64,000 nt of DNA from Achromobacter agilis (GTDB lineage: Bacteria > Pseudomonadota > Gammaproteobacteria > Burkholderiales > Burkholderiaceae_B). Shown piece by piece: positions 42,166 to 53,308 of the stretch; position 1 is the stretch's first letter; every line of letters begins with the position of its first letter. The notes beneath the pieces are model-generated. The model had not been told where the DNA came from. It saw nothing but the letters and a program-made list of their open reading frames with translations, and made no database searches. The position numbers were made by a program, and so were the translations under genes. The stretch covers positions 17,635 through 81,634 of the forward strand of contig NZ_UFQB01000029.1 in NCBI RefSeq assembly GCF_900496965.1, written 5' to 3'.

Positions 42166-42507
42166 AGGCATTCCTCTGGCGCGGCGCGGGGTGGCGGCGC
42201 GCGGACAGGCGTTATCGATGAATGAAAAGGTCTGGCGTGCTCGGCGCCCCGGGGGCGTCCGGCACCGCGCCTGGGCTGAATGGCGTGGGCGCGTTGGATC
42301 TGAGGCCGCGGGCGGCATTGCCCGAGGCTCCGGCGTTGGCCGGTGAGATATCGGGAAGGCCCCGATACCGTGCATGGATCACACTTTAAGTGACTTTGGT
42401 TTCGGGATAAAGACGCCGATCCGGGAAAGATTGTTCGTTATGGTCAACTAATTCGGCGGATCGGCGCCGGGCCGGGGCGGGCCGGACAGCGGCTCGCCCC
42501 GTCGCGC
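42166..42507. promoter_or_regulatory. Promoter region between gph and the MFS gene
   Basis: No gene is seen. On the minus strand TTGACC (in TTAGTTGACCATAACG, about 42440-42450) could be a -35 element, and CACT-TTA-AGTG near 42384-42394 is a small inverted repeat that might be an operator. Both are weak. Confidence 0.3.
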
Positions 42508-43182
42508 TTATCGCAGGTCGCTGGGCAGCAGCGGCTCGATGGCGGACCAGAGTTCCGTGGAGGAGTGGGCGCAGGTTTCCGCTTCCCAGGTGGTGATGTT
42601 GTCGTCTTCGCCGACGTAGCCATAGGCCGCGGCAACGGCGGGCATGCCGGCGGCGTGCGCCGCCTGGATGTCGCGCAGGTCGTCCCCGACATAGACGCAG
42701 CGTTCGACCGAGAAGCCGGCCTCGCGCGCGGCGTGCTGCAGCGGCAGGGGGTGCGGCTTGGAATGGGCGGTCGTGTCGCCGCACACCAGCACGGCGCTTT
42801 CGCGCGTCAGGTCCAGGTATTCGACGATGGGCAGGGTCAGGTAGGTGACCTTGTTGGTCACGATGCCCCAGGACAGGCCGCGGCGGCGGATGTCGGACAG
42901 GAGCGCCTCGATGCCGGGGAACAGCTTGCTGTGCACGGTGGAGCCGGCCGCGTAGTCTTCCAGGAACTGCAGTCGGGTGGGTTCGTAGTCGGGGTCGCCC
43001 GGCCTCAGGCCGAGCGCCACGCGCAGCAGGCCGCGGGCGCCCTGGGAGGCCACCGGGCGCAGCGCCTCGTAGGCCATCGGTTCCAGGCCCTTGCGGGTGC
43101 GTTGGCGGTTGGCCGCGGCGGCCAGGTCGGGGGCCGTATCGGCCAGCGTGCCGTCGAAGTCGAACAGGATCAGGGCGCTCAT
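42508..43182 (-). CDS. gph: Phosphoglycolate phosphatase-like HAD hydrolase
   Basis: The 224-aa enzyme is a HAD-family phosphatase with DxD motif DFDGTLADT (residues 8-16), the Thr/Ser motif in IVTNK (about 108-112), Lys in KPHP and the acidic GDDLRD motif. Gph dephosphorylates 2-phosphoglycolate, formed during DNA repair. It overlaps ubiG by 4 bp, the usual ubiG-gph pairing in proteobacteria, which supports the specific name. Confidence 0.88.
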   Translation of the reverse strand: MSALILFDFDGTLADTAPDLAAAANRQRTRKGLEPMAYEALRPVASQGARGLLRVALGLRPGDPDYEPTRLQFLEDYAAGSTVHSKLFPGIEALLSDIRRRGLSWGIVTNKVTYLTLPIVEYLDLTRESAVLVCGDTTAHSKPHPLPLQHAAREAGFSVERCVYVGDDLRDIQAAHAAGMPAVAAAYGYVGEDDNITTWEAETCAHSSTELWSAIEPLLPSDLR

Positions 43183-43907
43183 TTGCGGGTAGCCATCAGG
43201 TAGTTGACCGAAGTGTCGGACGACAGAGTGTAGATCTGGGTGATGGGGTTGTACTCCATGCCGCGCATGCTGACCGGTTCCAGCCCGGCGCCGCGCGCCG
43301 CGGCGGACAGTTCGCTGGGCTTGATGAACTGCTCATAGCTGTGCGTGCCGCGGGGCAGCAGGCGCAGGACGTATTCCGCGCCGACGATGGCGAACAGGAA
43401 GGACTTGGCATTGCGGTTCAGGGTGGAAAAGAACACCCAGCCGCCCGGCTTGGTCAGCGCCGCGCAGGCGCGCACGATGGAGGCGGGATCCGGCACATGT
43501 TCCAGCATTTCCATGCAGGTCACCACGTCGTAATGGCCGGGCCGTTCGGCCGCCAGCTCTTCGACGGGGATCTTGCGGTAATCCACCTTCACGCCCGATT
43601 CCAGGCCATGCAGGCGTGCCACCTTCAGGGATTTGTCGGCCAGGTCGATGCCGGTGACTTCCGCGCCGCTGCGGGCCATGGCTTCGGACAGGATGCCGCC
43701 GCCGCAACCCACGTCCAGCACGGCCTTGCCCGCCAGGCTGCCCGCGCACTCCTGGATCCATTCCAGCCGCAGGGGGTTGATGGCGTGCAGGGGCTTGAAC
43801 TCGCTTTCGGGATCCCACCAGCGGCTCGCCAGGGCACCGAACTTGTCCAGTTCGGCCTGGTCGGCATTGACGGCGGGGCGGGCGGTGTCGTGAGTTTGCG
43901 TGGTCAT
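43179..43907 (-). CDS. ubiG: Ubiquinone biosynthesis O-methyltransferase
   Basis: UbiG performs both O-methylation steps of ubiquinone synthesis using S-adenosylmethionine. The 242-aa protein has the SAM-binding motif [17 protein letters not shown] (about 63-79), the post-I acidic residue in VTGIDLAD, and the family-specific [30 protein letters not shown] terminus in overlapping shorter segments (for example [12 protein letters not shown]). It overlaps gph by 4 bp and lies 149 bp downstream of the ompA terminator. Confidence 0.94.
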   Translation of the reverse strand: MTTQTHDTARPAVNADQAELDKFGALASRWWDPESEFKPLHAINPLRLEWIQECAGSLAGKAVLDVGCGGGILSEAMARSGAEVTGIDLADKSLKVARLHGLESGVKVDYRKIPVEELAAERPGHYDVVTCMEMLEHVPDPASIVRACAALTKPGGWVFFSTLNRNAKSFLFAIVGAEYVLRLLPRGTHSYEQFIKPSELSAAARGAGLEPVSMRGMEYNPITQIYTLSSDTSVNYLMATRK

Positions 43908-44011
43908 GGGCGGGTCCAGCGAAAGGCACTCTATATATAGAGGGGGTCCGTCGCGCTAGGCGAGGACGGCGCGCGCCGCTGCACCAAATGGGTGCGCTGG
44001 CGGCGAAAAAA

Positions 44012-44034
44012 AGGGCCTCGCTATGCGAGGCCCC
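44012..44034 (-). terminator. Terminator of the ompA-family gene
   Basis: An 8-bp stem GGGCCTCG/CGAGGCCC with a 5-nt loop is followed on the minus strand by eight T residues, 20 bp after the stop codon. Confidence 0.9.
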
Positions 44035-44056
44035 TTTATTGTAGCTAGTCCGGCAA

Positions 44057-44650
44057 TTACTTGCGGCTACCCACGATTTCGATCTCAACGCGACGGTTCT
44101 GGGCGCGGCCTTCCTTCGTCTTGTTGGAGGCGATCGGGTTCAGCTCGCCCTTGCCTTCCGTATAGATACGGTTGGGGTCGATACCCTTGCTGACCAGGTA
44201 GCTCTTGACCGAAGCAGCACGCCGCTCGGACAGCTTCTGGTTGTAGGCTTCAGTGCCGATCGAGTCGGTGTGGCCAACAGCAATGATGGTTTCGAGGTCG
44301 ATGCCACGAGCTTGCTGGGCGACTTGGTCCAGCAGCTGACGGCCTTCGGGCTTCAGGGTCGACTTGTCGAAGTCGAAGAACGTGTCAGCATTGAACACGA
44401 CCTTTGCCGCCATCGGGGCCGGCTTCGCCTTCTGTTGTGCAACCGGAACGCCGTCGCAACCGGGGATACCGGTAGCGGGGGTCCAGAACGCATCGCGCCA
44501 GCACAATTCGTTCGTGCCGTTCTTCCAAACGTCACCGAACGGGTTGCGCCAGTTGTCCACCGTGTCGGGATACGACTGGGCCGAGGCTACACCAGAGGCC
44601 GTGACGGCGGCGAAGGCGAGCGCCAGAGCGAATTTGGAGGGTTTGTTCAT
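44057..44650 (-). CDS. ompA: OmpA-family outer-membrane protein
   Basis: The 197-aa protein has a signal peptide (ending ASA|QSYP), a short N-terminal region with two Cys residues (NELCWRD and GIPGCDG), and a C-terminal OmpA domain that binds peptidoglycan (FFDFDKSTLKPEG, VGHTDSIGTEAYNQKLSERRA, NRRVEIEIVG). It lacks the eight-stranded OmpA barrel, so it probably tethers the outer membrane to the cell wall. An ideal GAGGAG site and strong promoter suggest high expression. It corresponds to the small OmpA-like protein common in Bordetella and Achromobacter. Confidence 0.92.
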   Translation of the reverse strand: MNKPSKFALALAFAAVTASGVASAQSYPDTVDNWRNPFGDVWKNGTNELCWRDAFWTPATGIPGCDGVPVAQQKAKPAPMAAKVVFNADTFFDFDKSTLKPEGRQLLDQVAQQARGIDLETIIAVGHTDSIGTEAYNQKLSERRAASVKSYLVSKGIDPNRIYTEGKGELNPIASNKTKEGRAQNRRVEIEIVGSRK

Positions 44651-44725
44651 GTTTCTCCTCGTTGAGCTTGAAGCTGGATAAGTGACTCGCAGCGAACCCC
44701 CGCCGCATATCAGGAAAACGGGGCC

Positions 44726-44753
44726 AGTATAGCAACGCCAAGAGCTGGTTCAA
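44726..44753 (-). promoter_or_regulatory. Strong sigma70 promoter of ompA
   Basis: On the minus strand TTGAAC is followed after 16 bp by TATACT. Both hexamers match consensus closely and sit about 75 bp upstream of the start codon. Confidence 0.75.
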
Positions 44754-44982
44754 AGGAATAGCTACTGGGTTTCCTGCGTGCTGGAAACAATCTTAAGGCA
44801 TTTGGGGGGCTTTGGCTTCCCTGGACAGGCGCATTAACGCTGGATATGACGTTTTCGGCACTCCATCGGTTTTCCATGTTGGTTTTTGACAACAGGCCCG
44901 CAGGGCGCGGGCGGCCGTGCCGGCGGCCGCGTCCCGATCTGGCCCCGCCTGGTCCGCCTGGGCGCCACTTCGGGCGGCCCTT

Positions 44983-45012
44983 CTGACCGCTCCGCGAATC
45001 GAATGATAGAAT
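44983..45012 (+). promoter_or_regulatory. Candidate gyrA promoter
   Basis: CTGACC, an 18-bp spacer and TAGAAT lie 53 bp before the gyrA ATG. The -10 is good, the -35 fair. Confidence 0.5.
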
Positions 45013-45064
45013 TTCCTGTTTACCCGGCCCGGGTTCCTCCTTACACGATTCTGTCGTTATATAT

Positions 45065-47728
45065 ATGGATTCCTTTGCCAAGGAGACGCTTCCGGTATCG
45101 CTGGAAGAAGAGATGCGCCGCAGTTACCTCGATTACGCGATGAGCGTGATCGTCGGTCGGGCGCTACCGGATGTGCGGGACGGCCTCAAGCCCGTCCACC
45201 GGCGCGTGCTCTACGCGATGCACGAACTGAACAACGACTGGAACCGCGCCTACAAGAAGTCGGCGCGTATCGTCGGGGACGTCATCGGTAAATACCACCC
45301 CCACGGCGACCAGTCCGTCTATGACACCATCGTCCGCATGGCGCAGGATTTCTCCATGCGCTACATGCTGGTCGACGGCCAGGGCAACTTCGGCTCCATC
45401 GACGGCGACAACGCCGCGGCGATGCGTTACACCGAAATCCGCCTGGCCAAGATCGCGCACGAGCTCCTGGCCGACATCGACCAGGAAACGGTGGACTTCG
45501 GCCCCAACTACGACGGCAGCGAACAAGAACCGCTGCTGTTGCCGTCGCGCCTGCCCAACCTGCTGGTCAACGGCAGCTCGGGCATCGCGGTGGGCATGGC
45601 TACCAATATTCCGCCCCACAACCTGCAGGAAGTGGTCGACGGCTGCCTGTACTGCCTGCGCAATCCGGCGTGCTCGGTCGATGAGCTCATGGAGCTCATC
45701 CCAGCGCCTGATTTCCCCACGGGCGGCGTCATTTACGGCATGTCCGGCGTGCGCGAGGGCTACCGTACGGGCCGCGGCCGCGTCATCATGCGCGCCAAGA
45801 CCCACTTCGAAGACATGGAAAAGGGCAACCGCCAGGCCATCGTGGTCGACGCGATCCCCTACCAGGTCAACAAGAAGACGCTGCAGGAACGCATTGCCGA
45901 GCTCGTCAACGACAAGAAGATCGAAGGCATCTCCGACATCCGCGACGAGTCCGACAAGGACGGCATGCGCCTGGTCATCGAGCTCAAGCGCGGCGAGGTG
46001 CCCGAGGTCGTCCTCAATAACCTGTACAAGAACACCCAGCTCCAGGACACCTTCGGGATGAACCTGGTGGCGCTGGTTGACGGCCAGCCCCGTCTGCTCA
46101 ACCTGAAGCAGATGATCGACTACTTCCTGCAGCACCGCCGGGAAGTGGTCACGCGCCGCACGGTGTTCCAGTTGCGCAAGGCCCGCGAACGCGGCCACGT
46201 GCTGGAAGGCCTGGCCGTCGCGCTGGCCAACATCGACGATTTCATCGCGATCATCAAGGCGGCGCCGACCCCTCCGGTCGCCCGCCAGGAACTGATGGCG
46301 AAGTCGTGGGATTCGTCCCTGGTTCGCGAGATGCTGTCGCGCGCCGACGGCGACACGCCGGGAGGCCGCGCGGCCTTCCGTCCGGACGACCTGGGCGTCG
46401 AGTTCGGCCTCCAGGGCGACGGCATGTACCGCCTGAGCGACACGCAGGCCCAGGAAATCCTGAACATGCGCCTGCAACGCCTGACCGGGCTGGAGCAGGA
46501 CAAGATCGTCGGCGAATACAAGGACATCATGTCCACCATCGCCGATCTGCTGGACATCCTGGCGCGCCCCGAGCGCATCACCACGATCATCAGCGAAGAG
46601 CTGCAGGCCATCAAAGCTGAATTCTCGACCGGCGCGAAGGATACGCGCCGCTCGGAAATCGAGCTGAACGCGACCGAACTCGACACCGAAGATCTGATCA
46701 CGCCGACCGACATGGTCGTGACGCTGTCGCACGGCGGCTACATCAAGAGCCAGCCGCTGTCCGAGTACCGTTCGCAAAAGCGCGGCGGACGCGGCAAGCA
46801 GGCCACGGCGATGAAGGAAAACGACTGGATCGACCAGCTGTTCATCGCCAACACGCACGATTTCCTGCTGTGCTTCTCCAACCGCGGCCGCGTGTACTGG
46901 CTGAAGGTCTGGGAAGTGCCGCAAGGCACGCGCAACTCTCGCGGCAAGCCCATCGTGAACATGTTCCCGCTGGCGGAAGGCGAGAAGATCACCGTGGTCC
47001 TGCCGGTCAAGGAATTCAGCGAAGACCACTACGTGTTCATGGCGACCTCGCGCGGCACGGTCAAGAAGACCCCGCTGTCCGACTTCTCCAACCCGCGCAA
47101 GGCCGGCATCATCGCCGTGGACCTCGATGACGGCGATTACCTGATCGGCGCCGATCTCACCGACGGCAAGCACGACGTCATGCTGTTCTCCGACGCCGGC
47201 AAGGCCGTGCGCTTCGACGAGAACGACGTGCGCCCGATGGGCCGCAACGCCCGCGGCGTGCGCGGCATGATGCTGGAAGACACCCAGACCGTGATCGCGC
47301 TGCTCGTCGCCGGCGACGAAACGCAAAGCGTGCTGACCGCCACTGAAAATGGCTATGGCAAGCGCACGCCGATCACCGAGTACACGCGCCACGGCCGCGG
47401 CACCAAGGGCATGATCGCCATCCAGACCAGCTCGCGCAACGGCAAGGTGGTTGGCGCCGTGCTGGTCATGCCTTCCGACGAGATCATGCTGATCACGACG
47501 GGCGGCGTCCTGGTGCGCACCCGCGTCTCTGAAATCCGTGAAATGGGCCGCGCGACGCAAGGCGTCACGCTCATCAACGTCGACGACGGCAGCTCGCTGT
47601 CGGGCGTGCGCCGGGTCGTGGAAAGCGACGCGGACGATGACGGCGACCTGGATGCGGACGACCAGGACACTGACGGCGGCGACGACGCGGCGGATACGAC
47701 GGATTCGACGGAACCTACGGAGCAATAA
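45065..47728 (+). CDS. gyrA: DNA gyrase subunit A
   Basis: GyrA cleaves and rejoins DNA in the gyrase A2B2 complex that introduces negative supercoils. The 887-aa protein aligns without gaps to E. coli numbering at the N terminus: catalytic Tyr122 ([11 protein letters not shown]) and [12 protein letters not shown] (80-87) with Gln83 and Asp87. The GyrA-box QKRGGRG opens the C-terminal DNA-wrapping domain. The protein ends in a roughly 35-residue Asp-rich tail. It heads a cluster with serC, whose ATG overlaps the gyrA stop by one base. Confidence 0.97.
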   Translation: MDSFAKETLPVSLEEEMRRSYLDYAMSVIVGRALPDVRDGLKPVHRRVLYAMHELNNDWNRAYKKSARIVGDVIGKYHPHGDQSVYDTIVRMAQDFSMRYMLVDGQGNFGSIDGDNAAAMRYTEIRLAKIAHELLADIDQETVDFGPNYDGSEQEPLLLPSRLPNLLVNGSSGIAVGMATNIPPHNLQEVVDGCLYCLRNPACSVDELMELIPAPDFPTGGVIYGMSGVREGYRTGRGRVIMRAKTHFEDMEKGNRQAIVVDAIPYQVNKKTLQERIAELVNDKKIEGISDIRDESDKDGMRLVIELKRGEVPEVVLNNLYKNTQLQDTFGMNLVALVDGQPRLLNLKQMIDYFLQHRREVVTRRTVFQLRKARERGHVLEGLAVALANIDDFIAIIKAAPTPPVARQELMAKSWDSSLVREMLSRADGDTPGGRAAFRPDDLGVEFGLQGDGMYRLSDTQAQEILNMRLQRLTGLEQDKIVGEYKDIMSTIADLLDILARPERITTIISEELQAIKAEFSTGAKDTRRSEIELNATELDTEDLITPTDMVVTLSHGGYIKSQPLSEYRSQKRGGRGKQATAMKENDWIDQLFIANTHDFLLCFSNRGRVYWLKVWEVPQGTRNSRGKPIVNMFPLAEGEKITVVLPVKEFSEDHYVFMATSRGTVKKTPLSDFSNPRKAGIIAVDLDDGDYLIGADLTDGKHDVMLFSDAGKAVRFDENDVRPMGRNARGVRGMMLEDTQTVIALLVAGDETQSVLTATENGYGKRTPITEYTRHGRGTKGMIAIQTSSRNGKVVGAVLVMPSDEIMLITTGGVLVRTRVSEIREMGRATQGVTLINVDDGSSLSGVRRVVESDADDDGDLDADDQDTDGGDDAADTTDSTEPTEQ

Positions 47729-48858
47729 TGGCCCGCCCCTGGAACTTCTCGGCAGGCCCCTCGGCCTTGCCCGAGGTGGTGCTGCAGCAAGCTGCTGCGG
47801 AAATGCTGGACTGGCACGGCAGCGGCATGTCCGTGATGGAAATGAGCCATCGCGGCAAGCACTTCGTGCAGATCTGCGACGAAGCAGAATCGGACTTGCG
47901 CGACCTGCTGGGCCTGTCGGCGGATTACGCCGTCATGTTCATGCAGGGCGGGGGTTCCGGGGAAAACGCCATCGTACCCATGAACCTCATGGGGCGCCGC
48001 GGTACGCCGGCGGCCGACTTCGTCGTGACGGGCCACTGGTCCAAGCGCTCGTACAAGGAAGCCGGGCGTTACGGCAGCGCGCAAGTGGCGGCGAGCAGCG
48101 AGCGGGCCATCGAACTGGATGGCCGCGAGCAGGCGCCGCTGACCTGGGTGCCGCCGGTCGATACCTGGCAGGTGCGCAAGGATTCCGCCTACCTGCACCT
48201 GTGCAGCAATGAAACCATCGGCGGCGTCGAGTTCATGGACTGGCCCGACACCGCCGACCTGGGCGCGCCCGACGTGCCGCTGGTCGTCGACGCTTCCTCG
48301 CATTTCCTGTCGCGTCCGATGGACGTGACGCGCTGCGGAATGATGTATGCCGGCGCACAGAAAAACGCCGGCCCAGCCGGCGTGACCATGGTCATCGCGC
48401 GCCGCGACCTGATCGGCCATGCCCTGCCGATCTGCCCGTCCGCGTTCGACTACGCCAACGTGGCCGCCGAGCATTCGCGCTACAACACGCCGCCCACGTT
48501 CGCGATCTACATCGCCGGCCTGGTATTCAAGTGGGTCAAGGCCAACGGCGGCGTGGCGGGCATGGAAGCTGCCAACAAGGCCAAGGCCGATCTGCTGTAT
48601 GGCTACCTGGACAGCTCCTCGTTCTACCGCAACCCCATTCACGCGCCCGTGCGCTCGCGCATGAACGTGCCGTTCGTGCTGCGCGACGAATCGCTCAACG
48701 ACGCCTTCCTGCAAGGCGCGGACGCGGCCGGCCTGACGCAGCTGAAGGGCCACAAGAGCGTGGGCGGCATGCGTGCCTCCATCTACAACGCCGTGCCCCT
48801 GGCCGGGGTGTCGGCACTGGTCGAGTACCTGAAGGAATTCGAGCGTCGCTATGGATGA
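47728..48858 (+). CDS. serC: Phosphoserine aminotransferase
   Basis: SerC converts 3-phosphohydroxypyruvate to phosphoserine (serine and pyridoxal phosphate pathways). The 376-aa PLP enzyme starts with the hallmark [17 protein letters not shown], has [14 protein letters not shown], and the PLP-lysine motif [14 protein letters not shown] (about residues 208-221). It overlaps gyrA by 1 bp and pheA by 8 bp, so translation is likely coupled through the cluster. Confidence 0.96.
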   Translation: MARPWNFSAGPSALPEVVLQQAAAEMLDWHGSGMSVMEMSHRGKHFVQICDEAESDLRDLLGLSADYAVMFMQGGGSGENAIVPMNLMGRRGTPAADFVVTGHWSKRSYKEAGRYGSAQVAASSERAIELDGREQAPLTWVPPVDTWQVRKDSAYLHLCSNETIGGVEFMDWPDTADLGAPDVPLVVDASSHFLSRPMDVTRCGMMYAGAQKNAGPAGVTMVIARRDLIGHALPICPSAFDYANVAAEHSRYNTPPTFAIYIAGLVFKWVKANGGVAGMEAANKAKADLLYGYLDSSSFYRNPIHAPVRSRMNVPFVLRDESLNDAFLQGADAAGLTQLKGHKSVGGMRASIYNAVPLAGVSALVEYLKEFERRYG

Positions 48859-49936
48859 TGACCTGCAGCGCAAGCTGCGCCCCCTACGCGCCCGCATCGA
48901 TGCGTTGGACGCACAGATCCTCGAACTGCTGACGCAGCGCGCGAGCGCTGCGCTGGAAGTGGGCGAGGCCAAGCACGCCGCGCACGCCGACGGCCCGGTG
49001 CTGCGCCCCGAGCGCGAAGCCGAAGTCATCCGCCGCCTGCAGCAGACCAACCCCGGCCCCTTCCCGAACGCGGGCGTGGCGGCGGTCTGGACCGAGATCA
49101 TCTCGGCCTGCCGCGGCCTGGAGCGCGGCATGACGGTTGCCTTCCTGGGGCCGCAAGGCTCTTTCTCGGAGCAGGCGGCAATGGAGCATTTCGGCCATGC
49201 CGTGCAGAAGCTGCCGTGCGCGTCCTTCGATGAAGTCTTCCGCGCCGTCGAGGCGGGCCAGGCCGATGTGGGCATGGTGCCGGTGGAAAACTCCACCGAA
49301 GGCGCCGTCAACCGCAGCCTGGACTTGCTGCTGAACACGCCGCTCAAGATCCTGGGCGAGCGCTCGCTCGTCATCCGCCATTGCCTGATGTCGCTGTCCG
49401 GCAGCATGGATGGCATCAAGACGATTTCCGCGCATCCGCAGGCGCTGGCCCAGTGCCAGGGCTGGCTGACGCGCAACTATCCGGACGTGGCCCGCGTGGC
49501 CGCCTCCAGCAATTCGGAAGCCGCGCGCGCGGCGGCGGGCGATCCCACGATCGCCGCCATTGCGGGCGAGGTTGCGGCTCCGGCCTGGAACCTGCAGGTT
49601 GTCGCGGCCGGCATCCAGGACGACCCCCACAACCGCACCCGGTTCCTGGCCATTGGCAGCATCGAGCCGCTGGTCAGCGGCAACGACAAGACCAGCCTGA
49701 TCCTGGCGGTGCCGAACCGCGCGGGCGCCGTCTACGAAATGCTGGCCCCGCTGGCGGCCAACGGCGTGTCGATGACGCGTTTCGAGTCCCGGCCCGCCCG
49801 CACCGGCCAGTGGGAATACTATTTCTACGTCGACGTGCTGGGGCACCGCAATGATCCCAACGTCGAACGCGCGCTTGCCGCCCTGCAGGCGCAGGTTGCC
49901 TACCTGAAAGTGCTGGGTTCCTACCCGGCGTCGTGA
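48851..49936 (+). CDS. pheA: Bifunctional chorismate mutase / prephenate dehydratase
   Basis: The 361-aa P-protein makes phenylpyruvate from chorismate. An N-terminal AroQ chorismate mutase domain ([20 protein letters not shown], about 13-32) is followed by the prephenate dehydratase domain ([34 protein letters not shown]) and a C-terminal ACT regulatory domain ([18 protein letters not shown], where ESRP is the Phe-binding motif). It sits between serC and hisC in a tight operon. Confidence 0.96.
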   Translation: MDDDLQRKLRPLRARIDALDAQILELLTQRASAALEVGEAKHAAHADGPVLRPEREAEVIRRLQQTNPGPFPNAGVAAVWTEIISACRGLERGMTVAFLGPQGSFSEQAAMEHFGHAVQKLPCASFDEVFRAVEAGQADVGMVPVENSTEGAVNRSLDLLLNTPLKILGERSLVIRHCLMSLSGSMDGIKTISAHPQALAQCQGWLTRNYPDVARVAASSNSEAARAAAGDPTIAAIAGEVAAPAWNLQVVAAGIQDDPHNRTRFLAIGSIEPLVSGNDKTSLILAVPNRAGAVYEMLAPLAANGVSMTRFESRPARTGQWEYYFYVDVLGHRNDPNVERALAALQAQVAYLKVLGSYPAS

Positions 49937-49947
49937 GTCTCCACAAC

Positions 49948-51069
49948 ATGACCACCGCATCCAAGCCCCTCGCAGCCCCCGCGCACGTCAGCGCCATCGC
50001 CCCTTACCAGGCAGGCAAGCCCATCGAAGAACTGGCCCGCGAGTTCGGGCTGGATCCGGCGGGTATCGTCAAGCTGGCGTCCAATGAAAACCCGCTGGGC
50101 ATGCCCAAGTCGGCGCGCGACGCCATGCTGGCCGCCGCCGAGTCGCTGGCGCGCTACCCGGATCCCAACGGCTTCGATCTGAAGGCGGCGTTGGCCGAAC
50201 GCTACGGCGTGCCCATGAACTGGATCACCCTGGGCAACGGCTCCAACGACATCCTGGAAATCGCGGCGCTGGCGCTGCTGGAACCCGGCACGTCCGCCGT
50301 GTATGCGCAGCACTCGTTCGCGGTGTACCGCCTGGCCACCCAGGCGCGCGGCGCGCGCCACATCGTGGTGCCGGCCAAGGAATACGGCCACGATCTCGAC
50401 GCGATGTTCGATGCCATCGCGGGCGACACGCGTCTGCTGTTCATCGCCAACCCGAACAACCCCACGGGCACCTTCGTGCCGGGCGAAAAGGTCGCGGCCT
50501 TCCTCGAGCGTGTGCACGCCGCCCATGGCGACCGCGTCACGGTCGTGCTGGACGAGGCCTATAACGAATACCTCGATCCCGAATTCCGGTTCGACAGCAC
50601 CGAGCTGGTGCGCCGCTACCCCAACCTGATCGTGTCGCGCACCTTCTCCAAGGCCTACGGCCTGGCCGGCCTGCGCGTGGGCTTCGCGGTGGCGCAGCCC
50701 GTCCTGACCGACCTGCTGAACCGCGTGCGCCAGCCGTTCAACGTCAACACGCTGGCGCAGGCCGCCGCCGTGGCCGCGCTGGGCGACGCCGCCTACCTGG
50801 AAGAGGCCTATGCCTCGAACAAGTCGGGCAAGGCGCAGCTGTGCGCCGCGTTCGACCGCCTGACGCTGCGCTACGTGCCCAGCTACGGCAACTTCGTGCT
50901 GGTCCACGTCGGCGACGCGCCGCGCATCAATCTCGAGCTGCTCAAGCGCGGCGTGATCGTGCGTCCGGTGGCGGGCGACGGCCTGCCCGAATGGCTGCGC
51001 GTGTCCATCGGGCTGCCGGAAGAGAACCAGCGTTTCATTGACGCCTTGACCGCCATCCTGTCCGAATGA
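49948..51069 (+). CDS. hisC: Histidinol-phosphate / aromatic aminotransferase (HisC type)
   Basis: The 373-aa fold-type I PLP aminotransferase has VKLASNENPLG near the start, the PNNPTG motif and PLP-lysine in SRTFSKAYGLAGLRVG (about residue 236). Its place between pheA and tyrA suggests it mainly transaminates phenylpyruvate, hydroxyphenylpyruvate or prephenate rather than serving histidine synthesis; no other his gene is here. The ATG at 49948 is used; an in-frame GTG at 49933 overlapping pheA is possible. It overlaps tyrA by 4 bp. Confidence 0.92.
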   Translation: MTTASKPLAAPAHVSAIAPYQAGKPIEELAREFGLDPAGIVKLASNENPLGMPKSARDAMLAAAESLARYPDPNGFDLKAALAERYGVPMNWITLGNGSNDILEIAALALLEPGTSAVYAQHSFAVYRLATQARGARHIVVPAKEYGHDLDAMFDAIAGDTRLLFIANPNNPTGTFVPGEKVAAFLERVHAAHGDRVTVVLDEAYNEYLDPEFRFDSTELVRRYPNLIVSRTFSKAYGLAGLRVGFAVAQPVLTDLLNRVRQPFNVNTLAQAAAVAALGDAAYLEEAYASNKSGKAQLCAAFDRLTLRYVPSYGNFVLVHVGDAPRINLELLKRGVIVRPVAGDGLPEWLRVSIGLPEENQRFIDALTAILSE

Positions 51070-51968
51070 ACGGCGCTTCACTGTCTTCCGATCAGGGGGC
51101 CGCTGGCCCCCTGATTCCTGTATTGGCCGTCGTCGGCGTGGGCCTGATCGGCGGATCCTTCGCCGCGGGGCTGCGCAAGGCCGGGCAGGCGGGCAGGGTG
51201 CTGGGGGCGGGACGCAATGCGCAGTCCCTGGCGCGCGCGCTCGAGCTGGGCCTGATCGACGAAGCCGTGTCCCTGGAAGAGGCGGCCGCGCGCGCCGACC
51301 TGATCCTGCTGGCGACGCCGGTGGGCGGACTGGCGGACGCGTTGTCGCGCATGCGTGCGCACCTGGGCGCGGATACCGTGCTCACGGATGCCGGCAGCAC
51401 CAAGGCCGAAGTGGTCGCCGCGGCGCGTGCCGCGCTGGGCGACCGGATCGCGCAGTTCGTGCCGGGCCATCCCATCGCGGGCGCCGAACGCACGGGGCCG
51501 GAGGCGGCGGATGCCGATCTTTACCGCAAGCGCACCGTCATCCTGACTCCCTTGCCCGAAAACGGAGCCAGCGCCCTGGATAGGGTGCGCCGCGCCTGGC
51601 TGGCGTGTGGGTCGGGCGTGATCGACATGGATGCGGATGCCCACGACCGGGTGCTGGCGTCGGTCAGCCACTTGCCGCACCTGCTGTCGGCGGCCTATAT
51701 GGAACAGGTCGCCACGGCCGCCGATGCCGCGACCCGTCTCGACCTGGCCGGCAGCGGTTTTCGCGATTTCACGCGCATCGCGGCGGGTTCGCCCGAGATG
51801 TGGCGAGATATTTTCCTGTCCAACCGCGACGCGATGCTGGCCGAGATCGCCGGCGTCCGCGCAGTGCTGGACCGTGCCGAACGCGCCATCGCCGATGGCG
51901 ACGGCGCGGCTTTGTTGACGCTGCTGGAGACGGCGGCCCGCGCGCGCCGCAACTGGCGCAAGGAGTAG
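51066..51968 (+). CDS. tyrA: Prephenate dehydrogenase
   Basis: The 300-aa enzyme oxidatively decarboxylates prephenate to 4-hydroxyphenylpyruvate for tyrosine. The Rossmann motif [19 protein letters not shown] (about 19-37) binds NAD(P), and [13 protein letters not shown] and [12 protein letters not shown] are family signatures. No chorismate mutase domain is fused. It starts within the hisC stop (ATGA overlap), and the aroA ribosome site lies at its very end. Confidence 0.94.
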   Translation: MNGASLSSDQGAAGPLIPVLAVVGVGLIGGSFAAGLRKAGQAGRVLGAGRNAQSLARALELGLIDEAVSLEEAAARADLILLATPVGGLADALSRMRAHLGADTVLTDAGSTKAEVVAAARAALGDRIAQFVPGHPIAGAERTGPEAADADLYRKRTVILTPLPENGASALDRVRRAWLACGSGVIDMDADAHDRVLASVSHLPHLLSAAYMEQVATAADAATRLDLAGSGFRDFTRIAAGSPEMWRDIFLSNRDAMLAEIAGVRAVLDRAERAIADGDGAALLTLLETAARARRNWRKE

Positions 51969-51973
51969 CTGAC

Positions 51974-53296
51974 ATGGGCGCTTTGCCTTATCTCGATCTG
52001 CCGCGCGTACGGCAAGCGCGGGGCGTCATGGCCCTGCCGGGCTCCAAGAGCATTTCCAACCGCGTGTTGCTGCTGGCCGCGATCGCCGAAGGCAGCACGC
52101 TCATCAGCGGCCTGCTGGATTCGGACGACACCCGGGTGATGCTGGCCGCCTTGCGCCAGCTTGGCGTGCAGGTGTCCGAGCTGGAGGCCGGCCGGGTCAC
52201 GGTGCAGGGCGTGACGCGCTTCCCCGTCGAAAGCGCGGACCTGTTCATGGGCAACGCCGGCACCGCCATCCGTCCGCTGACCGCGGCGCTGGCGCTGATG
52301 GGCGGCGACTATCGCCTGTCGGGCGTGCCGCGCATGCACGAACGCCCCATCGGCGATCTGGTCGACGCGCTGAACGCGCTGGGCGCGCGCATCGATTATC
52401 TGGGCCAGCCGGGCTATCCGCCCCTGCATATCGGCCGCGGCGACATCGCCGAGAACGCGGTGACGCAGGTGCAGGGATCGGTGTCCAGCCAGTTCCTGAC
52501 GGCCTTGCTGCTCGCCGCGCCGCTGCAGGCGCGCAGCAGCGGCAAGCCGGTCACGATCGAGGTCGCGGGCGAACTCATTTCCAAGCCGTATATCGAGATC
52601 ACGCTGAACCTGATGGCGCGCTTCGGCGTCCAGGTGCGGCGCGATGGCTGGAGCCGCTTCGTCATCGAGGGCGGCGCGGCCTACCGCAGCCCCGGGCAGA
52701 TCGCCGTCGAGGGCGATGCGTCCACGGCGTCCTATTTCCTCGCGCTGGGCGCGATCGGGGGCGGTCCGCTGAGGGTGACCGGCGTGGGCGCCGACAGCAT
52801 CCAGGGCGACGTTGCGTTCGCGGCGACCCTGGCCGACATGGGCGCCGCCGTGAGCTACGGCCCCGACTGGATCGAGGTGTCCGGCGCGCGCGTCGCCGAG
52901 GGCGAGCGCCTGAAGGCCTTCGACACGGATTTCAACCTGATTCCCGATGCGGCCATGACCGCGGCGGCCCTGGCGCTGTTCGCCGATGGCCCGTGCCGCC
53001 TGCGCAATATCGGCAGTTGGCGCGTCAAGGAAACGGACCGCATCCATGCCATGCAGACCGAACTGGCGAAGCTGGGCGCGCAGGTGGAATCGGGGCCGGA
53101 TTGGCTGCGCGTGACGCCGCCCGCCCAGGAGGGCTGGCGCGACGCCCATATCGGTACCTGGGACGACCATCGCATGGCGATGTGCTTCTCGCTGGCGGCC
53201 TTCGGCCCGTCGACCGTCCGTATTCTCGATCCGGGTTGCGTCAGCAAGACGTTCCCGGGTTATTTTGATGTCTACGCGGGCCTGGTTGCGGCCTAG
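51974..53296 (+). CDS. aroA: 5-enolpyruvylshikimate-3-phosphate synthase
   Basis: AroA joins shikimate-3-phosphate and PEP in the shikimate pathway and is the glyphosate target. The 440-aa protein has [31 protein letters not shown] (the GNAGTA loop of class I, glyphosate-sensitive type) and [14 protein letters not shown]. The start at 51974 follows AAGGAG in the tyrA stop region; a longer reading would run out of frame through tyrA. The cmk gene follows in 12 bp. Confidence 0.96.
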   Translation: MGALPYLDLPRVRQARGVMALPGSKSISNRVLLLAAIAEGSTLISGLLDSDDTRVMLAALRQLGVQVSELEAGRVTVQGVTRFPVESADLFMGNAGTAIRPLTAALALMGGDYRLSGVPRMHERPIGDLVDALNALGARIDYLGQPGYPPLHIGRGDIAENAVTQVQGSVSSQFLTALLLAAPLQARSSGKPVTIEVAGELISKPYIEITLNLMARFGVQVRRDGWSRFVIEGGAAYRSPGQIAVEGDASTASYFLALGAIGGGPLRVTGVGADSIQGDVAFAATLADMGAAVSYGPDWIEVSGARVAEGERLKAFDTDFNLIPDAAMTAAALALFADGPCRLRNIGSWRVKETDRIHAMQTELAKLGAQVESGPDWLRVTPPAQEGWRDAHIGTWDDHRMAMCFSLAAFGPSTVRILDPGCVSKTFPGYFDVYAGLVAA

Positions 53297-53308
53297 CGAA
53301 AGTTGCCC

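Larger units (their letters stand above)
44651..45064. other. Divergent ompA/gyrA promoter region
   Basis: This 414-bp gap contains no gene. It holds the ompA promoter near 44726-44753 and the gyrA promoter near 44983-45012; the middle (44760-44980) shows nothing recognisable. Confidence 0.6.

Noticed and set aside
42172..42375. N-terminal extension of the MFS transporter
   Set aside because: Adds a Pro/Arg-rich segment before the first helix and lacks a ribosome site; AGAGGA sits just before the chosen start.
45164..47725. 853-codon minus-strand frame antisense to gyrA
   Set aside because: Compositional shadow of gyrA with no recognisable motifs.
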